A stretch of DNA of 64,000 nucleotides from Segatella copri (lineage in GTDB: Bacteria > Bacteroidota > Bacteroidia > Bacteroidales > Bacteroidaceae): the NCBI RefSeq assembly GCF_949820605.1, contig NZ_CATKVU010000006.1:2863001-2927000 (forward strand), read 5' to 3'. The translations under genes and the position numbers were made by a program. Position 1 is the stretch's first letter. Each line of letters opens with the position of its first letter. Positions 1-8,034 of the stretch are shown in pieces. The notes below the pieces were generated by a model. The model did not search any database. It was not told where the DNA came from and was given only the letters and a program-made list of their open reading frames with translations.

Positions 1-1298
1 TGAAATACAATACTTATATACTCGATAATGGCCTCCGCATCATCCACCTGCCTTCAGACAGCAAGGTGGTGTATTGCGGTTACCAGATTAACGCCGGCAC
101 CCGAAACGAGGAGCCGGGCGAAGAAGGACTTGCCCACTTCTGCGAGCACGTTACTTTCAAGGGCACAGAGCGCCGCAAGGCGTGGCACATTCTCAACTGT
201 CTGGAGAGCGTGGGAGGCGATCTGAACGCCTACACCAACAAGGAGGGCACGGTTTATTACTCCGCCATCCTCAAGGAGCACATCGCAAGAGCCGTAGATC
301 TGCTCACCGACATCGTTTTCCATTCGGTTTATCCGCAAGCGGAAATCGACAAGGAGGTAGAGGTAATCTGCGATGAGATAGAGAGTTACAACGATTCTCC
401 TGCCGAACTGATTTATGATGAATTCGAAAATATCATCTTCAAGGGTTCGCCGCTGGGCCACAATATTCTGGGCACAGCCGAGCAGGTTCGCTCGTTCAAG
501 ACAGAAGATGCGCTGCGCTTTACAAGAAAGCTTTACCGGCCGGATAATGCGATATTCTTCGCTTACGGAGACATTGACTTCAATAAGCTGGTAAGACTCT
601 TGAAGAAGAGCTTTTTAAGTGAAGAACGAAGGGTGAAGAGTGAAGAAACAACGTTCGGCGACCGAAGGGAAAGCCAATTCAATAGTCCAGAGGCGCAAGC
701 TCAATTCAACATTCAACACTCAACATTCAACACTCAACACTCCTTCGAGGGGCAGACGATTGTGATGCAGAAGAATACGCATCAGGCTCATGTGATGATT
801 GGAACCCTCGCCTACGATGTGAATGACAGCCGCAGAATGCCGCTCTATCTGCTCAACAATATGCTGGGCGGACCGGGAATGAACGCCAAGCTGAACCTAG
901 CCTTGCGCGAGCACAACGGACTGGTTTACACCGTAGAGAGCACAATGGTGGCTTATGGCGATACGGGCATTTGGAGCATTTATTTCGGCTGCGATGAGCA
1001 CGACGTGAAGCGCTGCCTCCGCCTGGTTCGCAAGGAACTGGATAAGTTCATGCAGAAACCGCTGAGCGAGGCGCAGCTCAAGGCCGCCAAGAAGCAGATA
1101 AAGGGACAGGTAGGCGTGGCTTGCGACAACCGCGAGAACTTTGCCCTCGACTTCGGCAAGAGCTTCCTTCACTATGGCTGGGAGAAGAATGTAGACCGTC
1201 TCTACGAGCAGGTGGATGAGATTACTGCCGAACAGATACAGGCTGTAGCTCAGGAGTTGTTTGATAAAGACAGGCTCACCACGCTGATTTTCAGATAA
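1..1298 (+). CDS. M16 family zinc metallopeptidase (lacks first base of start codon)
   Basis: The reading frame is open from base 3, and bases 1-2 are TG, so the window probably cuts the ATG by one base; the full protein would be about 432 aa. The inverted zinc motif HFCEH is at residues 45-49 and a third ligand Glu lies in the following EVICDEIE segment, as in insulinase/processing-peptidase (M16) proteins. Residues about 207-248 are a Q/N/S-rich stretch encoded by an interspersed repeat that also occurs elsewhere in the window, inserted in frame between the two halves of the domain. A strong hairpin terminator follows. Substrate unknown; family assignment is firm. Confidence 0.92.
   Translation, partial: KYNTYILDNGLRIIHLPSDSKVVYCGYQINAGTRNEEPGEEGLAHFCEHVTFKGTERRKAWHILNCLESVGGDLNAYTNKEGTVYYSAILKEHIARAVDLLTDIVFHSVYPQAEIDKEVEVICDEIESYNDSPAELIYDEFENIIFKGSPLGHNILGTAEQVRSFKTEDALRFTRKLYRPDNAIFFAYGDIDFNKLVRLLKKSFLSEERRVKSEETTFGDRRESQFNSPEAQAQFNIQHSTFNTQHSFEGQTIVMQKNTHQAHVMIGTLAYDVNDSRRMPLYLLNNMLGGPGMNAKLNLALREHNGLVYTVESTMVAYGDTGIWSIYFGCDEHDVKRCLRLVRKELDKFMQKPLSEAQLKAAKKQIKGQVGVACDNRENFALDFGKSFLHYGWEKNVDRLYEQVDEITAEQIQAVAQELFDKDRLTTLIFR
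618..743 (+). repeat. Mosaic interspersed repeat inserted in frame in M16 gene
   Basis: Bases 618-695 match, in reverse complement and with few differences, the intergenic copy at 18561-18620. Bases 683-743 match the copy inside the WbqC-type gene at 7438-7527. The segment includes a tandem run of ATTCAACA/CTCAACA units. It encodes 42 residues without a stop. Confidence 0.85.
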
Positions 1299-1702
1299 TG
1301 TTGATTTTCAGACAAATAGCTCAAGTAATAAGAAAATAAAGAAGGCAACAACTTGGGTCGTCATGCGACTTCCCTCGTTGTTGCCTTCGTAATTTAATGA
1401 ATTAAAACTGCTTTTTTCTTAAAACAACTAACAATTAACCTAAAAACTTAAACCTAAAAACCTAAAATGAAAATCTATAAAACCTAAAACGAATTCTTAA
1501 CAATCTATATATGAAATCCCCAATCAGAATTTATCACGAAAACTCTCAGGGGACAGTATGAATTTCAAATGAAAAGGAGTTTTTACTCTCCTCTCTGATT
1601 TCGGAAGCCCCTTTGGCTCCCTACTGTTACTCAGCTGTGCATTGCTGCCAGCCATTTTTTAATCTCGGCTCTTTTGGAGCCCTTCGCATGGCTAATCTCC
1701 GA
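1299..1702. other. Noncoding spacer
   Basis: After the terminator comes an AT-rich low-complexity stretch with repeated CCTAAAA motifs (about 1438-1490). Next are small hairpins: GGAGTTTTTACTCTCC at 1576-1591, which reads into T's on the minus strand, and GGCTC/GAGCC near 1670-1690. These may end the minus-strand micro-gene transcript. No credible gene was seen. Confidence 0.5.
1341..1388 (+). terminator. Hairpin terminator after M16 peptidase
   Basis: A 12-bp perfect stem (1341-1352 with 1377-1388) encloses a smaller GTCG/CGAC stem. It lies 43 bases after the stop codon. The T-run is poor, so termination efficiency is uncertain. Confidence 0.6.
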
Positions 1703-1783
1703 TTAAGCCAACTTGTTGTTAATAGCACCAACTTCAGCTACACATACAACAACTACTGCGAAAATCATTCCTAATACTAACAT
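1703..1783 (-). CDS. Micro-gene: 26-aa hydrophobic peptide
   Basis: The peptide begins MLVLGMIFAVVVVCVAEVG and ends INNKLA: one membrane-spanning segment with a short polar tail. The start is preceded by AAGGAAAAGATT, a good purine-rich ribosome site. A second gene of the same type lies just upstream (1910-2002); the two share the leader AAAAGATTATG and a FAVV(V/A) core, so they look like a tandem duplication. No function is recognised; a small membrane peptide is the plain reading. It is below usual gene-finder length limits. Confidence 0.6.
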   Translation of the reverse strand: MLVLGMIFAVVVVCVAEVGAINNKLA

Positions 1784-1909
1784 AATCTTTTCCTTTCTTA
1801 AATTTGTTATCTTAAATATACAATCTTGTAGTTTTACCTAACAAAATCTTAACTCTCTTTATTTCTTACCTCCCGGAGGAGGATTTCTATGCTCTCTTAG
1901 CTTCGTAGC

Positions 1910-2002
1910 TTATTTGCCGCAGTTCATTCCGAGGTTCATACCTACGCAAGCAACTACTGCGAATGCTACTACAGCTACTGTCATTATCCCGAACATTACC
2001 AT
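1910..2002 (-). CDS. Micro-gene: 30-aa hydrophobic peptide
   Basis: The peptide begins MVMFGIMTVAVVAFAVVACV, followed by GMNLGMNCGK: a single transmembrane helix and a short Cys-containing tail. The ribosome site AAAAAAGGATAAAAGATT lies directly upstream. A consensus Bacteroidota promoter is 31-62 bases upstream of the start codon and carries an 18-bp palindrome. With 1703-1783 it forms a two-gene transcript. The function is unknown; a toxin-like or regulatory membrane peptide is possible but unproven. Confidence 0.62.
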   Translation of the reverse strand: MVMFGIMTVAVVAFAVVACVGMNLGMNCGK

Positions 2003-2032
2003 AATCTTTTATCCTTTTTTCTTTTTCTGGTG

Positions 2033-2064
2033 CAAAGGTACAACTTTTTGTGTGCGCACACAAA
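2033..2064 (-). promoter_or_regulatory. Promoter with palindromic operator for micro-genes
   Basis: On the minus strand, TTTG (2061-2064), exactly 20 bp, then TACCTTTG (2033-2040), matching the Bacteroidota consensus. The perfect palindrome TTTGTGTGCGCACACAAA (2047-2064) covers the -33 element, which is the expected place for a repressor or activator site. Confidence 0.75.
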
Positions 2065-2141
2065 TATTTTAGGAGAAAAGTATCAAAAAGCCCTGTTTTC
2101 TTGATTAAGGTCAAGGACATTTACATTCTCATTACCAAATC

Positions 2142-2252
2142 AGGCACGAATTACACGGATTACACGGATTACACGGATTTAAGTCTCTCATGTCAATTAA
2201 AACACATTCATAATCTCATAGAACATCCGTGTAATCCGCGTAATCCGTGCCT
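2142..2252. repeat. Inverted repeat of ATTACACGG units
   Basis: The left arm (2142-2169, continuing with a further ATTACACGG unit) and right arm (2225-2252) pair over 28 bases with two mismatches, with a loop of about 55 bases. The arms are themselves tandem GGATTACAC units. It lies 9 bases after the minus-strand gene ending at 2261, so it may stabilise or end that transcript. Confidence 0.7.
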
Positions 2253-2260
2253 AATCTATT

Positions 2261-4756
2261 CTACGCAGCCATTCCTGGCGTTCCGTAGTGCCCATACTTG
2301 GCGATGAAACGGGCGGTCTTGGTGAAGGTGCCGTCCTCGTTCTTCATGATGAAGCCACGCTTCTTCCAGTTGCACAGCAGGATGGCAAGCTTCGTCTTGG
2401 TGCCATGAACCTGACAGATGTTCTGAATCTCAGTCTTGTCAAAGGTGTCATGAACGTAGAGAAGAAGATTGCTCACACCGGGAGTATGACACACAGAGCG
2501 GCTGTCTGCATCTATCGCCTCCTGCATCTGATTGCCGAAGAAACGCATCTTGCACCACAGATCATACTTCACGCTCCATACGATGAAATCCTCTATTGCC
2601 TTCTCCCACTTCTCGCCATTCGCCAGATAAAGCACCATCGCGCGGCGGAAACCATTCGCCAGACCACGCTTGGCAAACTCGGCGTAAGGCTTGTTGTAAG
2701 CCAGCTGAGCCATCTCCATTATCTCATTCTCCAGGCGCTCGATAAGCTGGCGAGCCTTACGGCACTCCTTGAAACCGCTGGCTGCGTTCAGCTGCTGGAT
2801 GTAAGGAGAAAGCTGCGACTTAAACTGCGCATCATAACTGCCCACCTCCGGACGCGGAGCGAAATCGGGACGGATGATGGTGGCGAGCGACAGGCGGCTC
2901 ACGGCTCCATCAGCCACCTCACGAACCGAGAAGAACTTCTGCGTAACGGCAATGGTGCTCGAAGCATTCCAGTTGAAACGGGTCTTTACGCGGGCTGTAA
3001 CGCTCTTGGTTCCTACTCGCTCCTGACCGTCCTCTGAATTGTCCCAGCAGAGGCGAATCAGCTGGCTAGGGTCGTTAAACTTCCTGAGCATGTCTACCTC
3101 GTCCATCTTGCAGTAGAGATAAGCATCTCCAGCCTTCTGTACATCGTCGAGACGCTGGATGTAGGCAGCGCGGGTAAGGTCGGGCGAAACGATGCGGATG
3201 CAGATGTCTTCCGGGCGCACAGGCTTCTTCTTGTTGTCGCCCATGGTGTTCACCTCGTCCTTCCAGTCCTGCTCCTTCTGGCGGTTCACCTTATCCATCT
3301 GAACCAGGTCTTCGATGATGCAGTCGATAGGTCCGTTAACCAGCGATTTGCCTGACGACATGGCTGCAATGAGCAGATTCATCATCGCCGCCTCGTGCAC
3401 CTGATTATCCGTGTAGCGGAAGGTTACGCCCTTGAGATGAGCGGCAAGCGCAGGGAATACCGCCATTGCCACAGCCGCCTTGAAATCGGCAGGCACCTTG
3501 CTGGTGAGCAGCTTGATGAGCTTAGGCAGCTTGGCTGGCAACTGAGGAGGAACATCGGCGTAGATTCCCGCCTTCTCGGTGGCCTGCTTGGCAAGATGAT
3601 TCTTGCGGGCAGTCTCTACAGCCTGCTTTACCAAATCCGGAATCGCGGTAGATTGCGCCACCTTGCAGGCATTCTCTACGGTGGCGAACGCCTTCGCCTC
3701 GTCTTCTCCGAAGGTTTCTATTACCTGCTTGATCCAAACCGCCTCACTATTACAGATGTATCTCAGCAGGCAGGCTTCACGATAGATGAAGTTGTTGCGG
3801 TTGCCATGGACAGGAGCGCCGCCCATCAGATCTACCAGCGCCTTCACAATCTCCTCATAAGGAACGCCGTCGTAGGTCTGCTCATACTGCACGGCATTGG
3901 CAGCCCTTCTCGCCTTCTCCTCCTCGCTCTCGATGGGTTCGAAGTCTACGGTTGGAGCAGAAGATGCATCCAGCGGACGTCCGTCAATATCCAGTCCTCT
4001 CTTGCGGTAAGCCTCACGGTATTCAGCCACGGCTTCCTTATCCAGGCGCTTGTACCAGTCGTCGGCAGTATAAATCTGACTTGCCGCATCGGTGATGAAG
4101 ATGATACGCTCCGGGGTTACGCAGCTAGGGTCTTCGGTGGCGTGGATGAGTTTGCAGAAGGCGCTCTGAGCCTCAGCGATGGTCATTCCTACCGGGATGC
4201 GGATGTCGATGTGGGCCTTGTTGCGTGCTGAGCGCTCGATGTGGAGCACCTTTCCTTTCCAGAGTTCGATGTCTTCGGCTGAGAAGATTTTCTCTCTGAA
4301 GAGCTTCTCTGTAGGCTCATTAAACATTCCGTTCAGCAGAAGGGCGTTCTTCACCGCTGGCTCAACCTCCTCAGGATTATCAATGTCTACGGTTGTCTGG
4401 AAGGTGAAAGCCTCCGGGTCGATGAACTTCTGGGCGCGATGGTCTTCGAGGAAGTGGAAGTAGTGAGGTGAGCGGAAAGGCAGTTGCTTCTTGAGGTCAG
4501 AAATCTTCCGGTCGAGCTGCTGGTAGGTTTCGCCTGCCTTCATCTCCTCCTGCTGCATCATCTGGTTCTGCTGGGCGGTGAGGTCACGGATCTGACCAAC
4601 GAGCTGTGCGAGCCAAGGCTGCTTGGTAAGCTCGGTGTAGTAATCGAGGAGATGGGATGAAATCTGTCCCATGTTCGCTCTGCGGTTAGGGTTCATTGCG
4701 ATGATGCGACTGCTGAGCTGCTTGCATTCATCAAAGGTTAATGATTTTTGTGTCAT
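2261..4756 (-). CDS. Large P-loop-like protein, BT4734/DUF3987-like (tentative)
   Basis: 831 aa. The N-terminal half resembles the BT4734/VirE-N type domains found in Bacteroidota primase- or helicase-like proteins. Near residues 462-475 is an AAMSSGKS segment resembling a Walker A loop, followed by a DEVDML segment that could serve as Walker B. A charged coiled region lies at about residues 55-90. A -7 element TATCTTTG is at 4833-4840. The next gene upstream on the same strand encodes a HIRAN protein, which suggests a shared role in DNA handling. The family call rests on memory of such proteins and is uncertain; no motif proves a primase activity. Confidence 0.6.
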   Translation of the reverse strand: MTQKSLTFDECKQLSSRIIAMNPNRRANMGQISSHLLDYYTELTKQPWLAQLVGQIRDLTAQQNQMMQQEEMKAGETYQQLDRKISDLKKQLPFRSPHYFHFLEDHRAQKFIDPEAFTFQTTVDIDNPEEVEPAVKNALLLNGMFNEPTEKLFREKIFSAEDIELWKGKVLHIERSARNKAHIDIRIPVGMTIAEAQSAFCKLIHATEDPSCVTPERIIFITDAASQIYTADDWYKRLDKEAVAEYREAYRKRGLDIDGRPLDASSAPTVDFEPIESEEEKARRAANAVQYEQTYDGVPYEEIVKALVDLMGGAPVHGNRNNFIYREACLLRYICNSEAVWIKQVIETFGEDEAKAFATVENACKVAQSTAIPDLVKQAVETARKNHLAKQATEKAGIYADVPPQLPAKLPKLIKLLTSKVPADFKAAVAMAVFPALAAHLKGVTFRYTDNQVHEAAMMNLLIAAMSSGKSLVNGPIDCIIEDLVQMDKVNRQKEQDWKDEVNTMGDNKKKPVRPEDICIRIVSPDLTRAAYIQRLDDVQKAGDAYLYCKMDEVDMLRKFNDPSQLIRLCWDNSEDGQERVGTKSVTARVKTRFNWNASSTIAVTQKFFSVREVADGAVSRLSLATIIRPDFAPRPEVGSYDAQFKSQLSPYIQQLNAASGFKECRKARQLIERLENEIMEMAQLAYNKPYAEFAKRGLANGFRRAMVLYLANGEKWEKAIEDFIVWSVKYDLWCKMRFFGNQMQEAIDADSRSVCHTPGVSNLLLYVHDTFDKTEIQNICQVHGTKTKLAILLCNWKKRGFIMKNEDGTFTKTARFIAKYGHYGTPGMAA

Positions 4757-4980
4757 AAATCTATATTTTTTTAGTTGTAAAAGACAGGCTCTTTTTGCAG
4801 AAACCTGCCGCCTTCCATTCTGAAAAGCGATGCAAAGATAAGGAAAAAGAAAGTAACTCCATTATTATACCTCTGCCGGTAAAAGCTGTATAAAAATATC
4901 GGGCAAGAGGGATAAAGTTTTTAGATTCAAGTATAAAGAGAGGTATAAAACAAGGGAGAAGAAAAGAAACAGGCTACAAG

Positions 4981-5021
4981 AAAAAAGCGTTGGCAACAGA
5001 TTACAAATCCGCTGCCAACGC
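4981..5021 (-). terminator. Terminator of HIRAN gene
   Basis: The stem GCGTTGGCA (4987-4995) pairs with 5013-5021 and, on the minus strand, is followed by six T's. It lies just after the stop codon of the 5025-6596 gene. Confidence 0.85.
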
Positions 5022-5024
5022 CCA

Positions 5025-6596
5025 TTATTCTTTTAGCCAATCATCTAACATAATACCCTTCTTAAAAGCTTCTTCTCCCAGGATTTTCATAAAAATATCA
5101 ACAATCTCACAATAACGGTTGAATTTTGCCTCTTGTGTATTAATCAATTCTTTCTGCTCCAGATTTTTCCATTTCAAAGCTTCATGGTTGGAAAAGGGAG
5201 CGATTCCTGCTTGCCTCAAATCATCCCTACCGCAGAGACGAGCTTTCGGACCGGATATCTTTTTGCCTTCAAATAGCTCTTCCAAGAATGTACAGAACGA
5301 TTGAGGAGATTTGGGTGGGAGTAATTCCCAATCGCCCATCAGGCGGAAAATAGGATACCAATAGGCCTGTTTTGAAAGAAACACGCCATAATATCCCCTC
5401 TTCTGATAAACAGCAATCTTCAAGACTGCCTTTTTCACTAGTGCCATGAGTTCCTTCTTATGCTCTCCAATCGCAGGTTTCTTCCCCACAGTCTTCATCG
5501 CTATCAGCGACTCCTCATCGCCGTGCTTGCCCCACTGCTTCACATCGTCCACCCTGCCGTTCATAATCATCAGCACGATGCCCGAGAGCAGCTGGAGCAT
5601 CTTCTTTCTAGGCACACGCTTATAGAACACCTGACGGAGGAAATCTACAGGGTCGGCCTTGAACGTTGGGTAAAGATTGTGGGGGAAGGCGTGCAGCTGC
5701 TGTTCTATGGCGTCCAGCTGGTCTTTATAATCATAGGTGCCCGTCTGCTTCTTTTTGATGGCATTCGGGGTCTCTACGAAGAAAGAATAGGCCGCGCGCT
5801 CGCGGTAAGCCGAACTGGTGATGAATCCCATCTCGGTAAGCAGAACGGCCCGGAGGCGCTGCAGTTCCTCATCGTCTATCTGCTCCAGTTTATGAAGAAT
5901 GCGGTTTCTGGCCTGCGTCATTTCGCGGGAATAATCGCTGCGCTGGATTTCGAGGAAACTACTGAGCCGCTCTCTAGCCTCAGAAAGGCAATCAGAAAGT
6001 TCCTCGCGCAGCACCGCCTCAGTTTCTGCATAAAGAGAACGGTTCTCTGACTCAGAAGAGGTTTTATCGGATGCAGAAGGATTTCTATCCGAAGCGCCTT
6101 CAGAGAGCGTATTCTGGAGGCGGATGATGCTGTTGATGACGCCTTCGAGCATCATGGTGCTGTCGCTGAAGCGGGTGAGCTGTTCGATGGGCAGCACAGG
6201 ACCGGAGTATTGCCAGTCATCATAAATCTTATCATCATATATTTCGCGGCGCGCCTGCTCCATCTCCTCATCAGAAACATCAGAGAGTGCCCTTACCATG
6301 AGCTGCAATCCAGCCTTATCGCCCTCGTTCTTGCTGTTGCAGCCTATGCAGCGGGTGCGCAGGTTCCGCTCCTTGCGGGCGATGATGAGGGCGCGTACGT
6401 CCTCGCCTTCCAGGGCTGAAACATAGCCTATTAGCTGCTGTTTGTCATAAGCTTTCACCGCCAGCATGTCGAAGGTGTTGGCGTCATCGGGCACGAGGCA
6501 GATGGTTCTTCCCTCTGCTTCTTTAGCATACTCTACCTCATGGCCTTTCACGTCATTATGGGTGAGTCCTACGATATGGAATGTGAGATTCTTCAT
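5025..6596 (-). CDS. HIRAN-domain protein of unknown function
   Basis: 523 aa. Residues about 1-75 have the HIRAN pattern: HIVGLTH, then a VPDDANTFDMLAVKAY segment, then LIGYVSALEGE. HIRAN domains bind DNA 3' ends in SNF2 and repair proteins, but here the domain stands alone. The middle (about 165-260) is an acidic, Ser-rich linker followed by coiled-coil-like helices; the C-terminal 250 residues are helical and not recognised. The promoter is TTG-N20-TACTTTTG upstream (-7 at 6642-6649). It has its own terminator, so it is not simply co-transcribed with the 831-aa gene downstream. Confidence 0.65.
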   Translation of the reverse strand: MKNLTFHIVGLTHNDVKGHEVEYAKEAEGRTICLVPDDANTFDMLAVKAYDKQQLIGYVSALEGEDVRALIIARKERNLRTRCIGCNSKNEGDKAGLQLMVRALSDVSDEEMEQARREIYDDKIYDDWQYSGPVLPIEQLTRFSDSTMMLEGVINSIIRLQNTLSEGASDRNPSASDKTSSESENRSLYAETEAVLREELSDCLSEARERLSSFLEIQRSDYSREMTQARNRILHKLEQIDDEELQRLRAVLLTEMGFITSSAYRERAAYSFFVETPNAIKKKQTGTYDYKDQLDAIEQQLHAFPHNLYPTFKADPVDFLRQVFYKRVPRKKMLQLLSGIVLMIMNGRVDDVKQWGKHGDEESLIAMKTVGKKPAIGEHKKELMALVKKAVLKIAVYQKRGYYGVFLSKQAYWYPIFRLMGDWELLPPKSPQSFCTFLEELFEGKKISGPKARLCGRDDLRQAGIAPFSNHEALKWKNLEQKELINTQEAKFNRYCEIVDIFMKILGEEAFKKGIMLDDWLKE

Positions 6597-6692
6597 TTTA
6601 TGTTGTTATTATTGTTTTTACGTTTGTTTGCAGTCAGGTTACAAAAGTAAGGTTTTTCGGTGAAACCACCAAGCATTCTTGTTTAAATTTCC

Positions 6693-6892
6693 TAAAAGAG
6701 GGGCGGAGAAGCCGAGGGGGTTAACAGGGTTAACAGTTAACAGCTGTTTTTTGCATGGTCCCCTCGCGTACCTTATTATATAATAATATATATATATACT
6801 TATTTTTATATAAGTGTGTGGATAGAAGTATGCATTTTTGGGGTGTTAACTGTTAACCTGTTAACCTTTTCCTCTCAGAGCGCCCCTCTTTC
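6693..6892. repeat. MITE-like inverted-repeat element with AT-rich centre
   Basis: Outer arms AAAGAGGGGCG (6694-6704) and CGCCCCTCTTT (6881-6891) are exact inverted copies. Inner arms are inverted copies of the GGTTAACAG family (6719-6743 and 6844-6866). The centre (6771-6813) is almost pure A/T. No coding sequence or clear target duplication was seen. Confidence 0.65.
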
Positions 6893-6983
6893 ATCTGAAT
6901 GCTCTCTCCCGATGCTTGTTAAAGATGGCTGGCTGAGCCTTGGCAGAAAAAAGTTCAAACGCCCTGCTACAGCCCGTTTTACG

Positions 6984-7224
6984 GGCTTATATGATGACTA
7001 GAGAGAGGCATAAATGATGACTGATACGAGGCTTAAATGATGGCAGGAAGAGGGCATAAATGATGGCAGAAAGAGGGCATAAATGATGGCTCACGAAGGG
7101 GATGGATCATACATCGCGAGGGAAGAAATATTGCGTCGCGACGGAACGGGGAATGCATCGCGATGCAGAAAAAAGGGCTTTTTAGAGCGGAAAACTATGA
7201 GTTGCGGGGCAGAAAACTATGAGT
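6984..7224. repeat. Short-period degenerate tandem arrays (23 and 22 bp)
   Basis: Block A: five 23-bp units (starts 6984, 7007, 7030, 7053, 7076) sharing GGC(A/T)TAAATGATG. Block B: three TCGCGA cores at 7114, 7136 and 7158, spaced 22 bp, the last within GCATCGCGATGC. Block C: AAAACTATGAGT at 7191 and 7213, spaced 22 bp. All lie in one 673-bp noncoding spacer (6597-7269). Confidence 0.85.
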
Positions 7225-7248
7225 AAGTTTTGTTAACGGGAGGGAAAA

Positions 7249-7289
7249 CAACAAGGCGATACTCTTCTCTTATAGGAAGAATATCGCCT
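7249..7289 (-). terminator. Terminator overlapping WbqC-type gene end
   Basis: On the minus strand, CAACGAGGCGATATTCTT pairs with AAGAGTATCGCCTTGTTG, followed by TTTTCC. The left arm is the last codons of the 7270-7950 gene. Confidence 0.75.
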
Positions 7290-7950
7290 CGTTGCCTTCA
7301 TTAAAAAGGAGGTCAAGGATGCTCATATTGGGCAGAAAACCGTGTTTCTGCCCGTAAACCTGGTAATAGCGCTTCGACTCGAATTCGGGGTCAGGGAGCG
7401 GTTTCTTGGGGCGAATCGCATCGCGGAAATCACTTATCTGAGTGTTGAATGTTGAGTGTTGAATGTTGAATTGGGCTTGCGCCTCAGGGCTATTGAATTC
7501 TTCACTCTTCACTTTTCGTTCTTCACTTAAAACGTATTCGTCAGTAACGCTTATCTTTGGACGGATGTCGAGGAGTTCTATCATCTTCGCGGTTGTCTCC
7601 ATGTTGAAATCGAAGAGGAACTCGTATTTCTTCTCGTAGAAGGGACGGATGTCGTCCTGATAATACTCGAAGAAAGGGCTCTCGCCATAGGCGGAAAGGA
7701 GCGCATTCCAGTGCACGTGGCGCCAGTTGGCGTGGTCGGAGATGCGGATGTCCTTCATCGACAGGGAGATATCGTGATTGGTGGGGATGGTGAGCGCAAG
7801 AGGACCGTTGGTGGTAGGGATGAGCATGCGGTTACGATAGGTTTGCTTGATAAAGCTCTCGTGGCGCTCTATCAGGCATTCATCGTAGCGATTCAGCTTC
7901 TGGTACCACTGGATGGGGCCGAAATATGTGGAAGAAAGAAGGGCTTTCAA
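7270..7950 (-). CDS. WbqC-like family protein
   Basis: 226 aa. The opening STYFGPIQWYQKL and the following Tyr/Arg/His pattern (RNRM, PTNHD) match WbqC-like proteins, which in other bacteria are linked to polysaccharide or O-antigen genes and have a poorly defined reaction. Residues about 142-171 (SEERKVKSEE then FNSPEAQAQF then NIQHSTFNTQ) are encoded by the mosaic repeat and closely match the insert in the M16 peptidase, so they are not ancestral to the family. It is the last gene of a dapB-lepB-lepB-like-wbqC series, 84 bases after its neighbour. Confidence 0.8.
   Translation of the reverse strand: MKALLSSTYFGPIQWYQKLNRYDECLIERHESFIKQTYRNRMLIPTTNGPLALTIPTNHDISLSMKDIRISDHANWRHVHWNALLSAYGESPFFEYYQDDIRPFYEKKYEFLFDFNMETTAKMIELLDIRPKISVTDEYVLSEERKVKSEEFNSPEAQAQFNIQHSTFNTQISDFRDAIRPKKPLPDPEFESKRYYQVYGQKHGFLPNMSILDLLFNEGNEAIFFL
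7438..7527 (-). repeat. Mosaic repeat inserted in frame in WbqC-type gene
   Basis: A 90-base segment encodes 30 residues nearly identical to the insert of the M16 gene (618-743), minus that copy's central part. It has the same orientation relative to the coding strand and the same reading frame. Confidence 0.85.
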
Positions 7951-8034
7951 TTTCTGCTTTGTTATGAAGGGTTAATGATGAAGAGGGGGACGAGCGAGGG
8001 AATCGCTCGGAACGAGGGCAGCGGAGCGAGGAAG

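Noticed and set aside
1887..2120. 77-codon minus-strand frame over the micro-gene
   Set aside because: It reads through the promoter and in a different frame from the 30-aa hydrophobic peptide, which has a proper ribosome site.
4860..4955. Another 22-bp array (repeated GTATAAA/GGATAAA) upstream of the 831-aa gene
   Set aside because: Spacings are 22, 21 and 12 bp, and the motif is short and A/T-only; chance is a sufficient explanation.
6984..7098. Possible CRISPR array
   Set aside because: Units are contiguous and degenerate along their whole length; there are no identical repeats separated by unrelated spacers, and no cas genes.
6765..7224. Possible replication origin (AT-rich stretch, direct repeats, one TGTGGATAG)
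   Set aside because: Only one imperfect DnaA-box-like sequence, no dnaA or other origin genes nearby; the parS cluster is more than 30 kb away. The AT-rich core is better explained by the inverted-repeat element.
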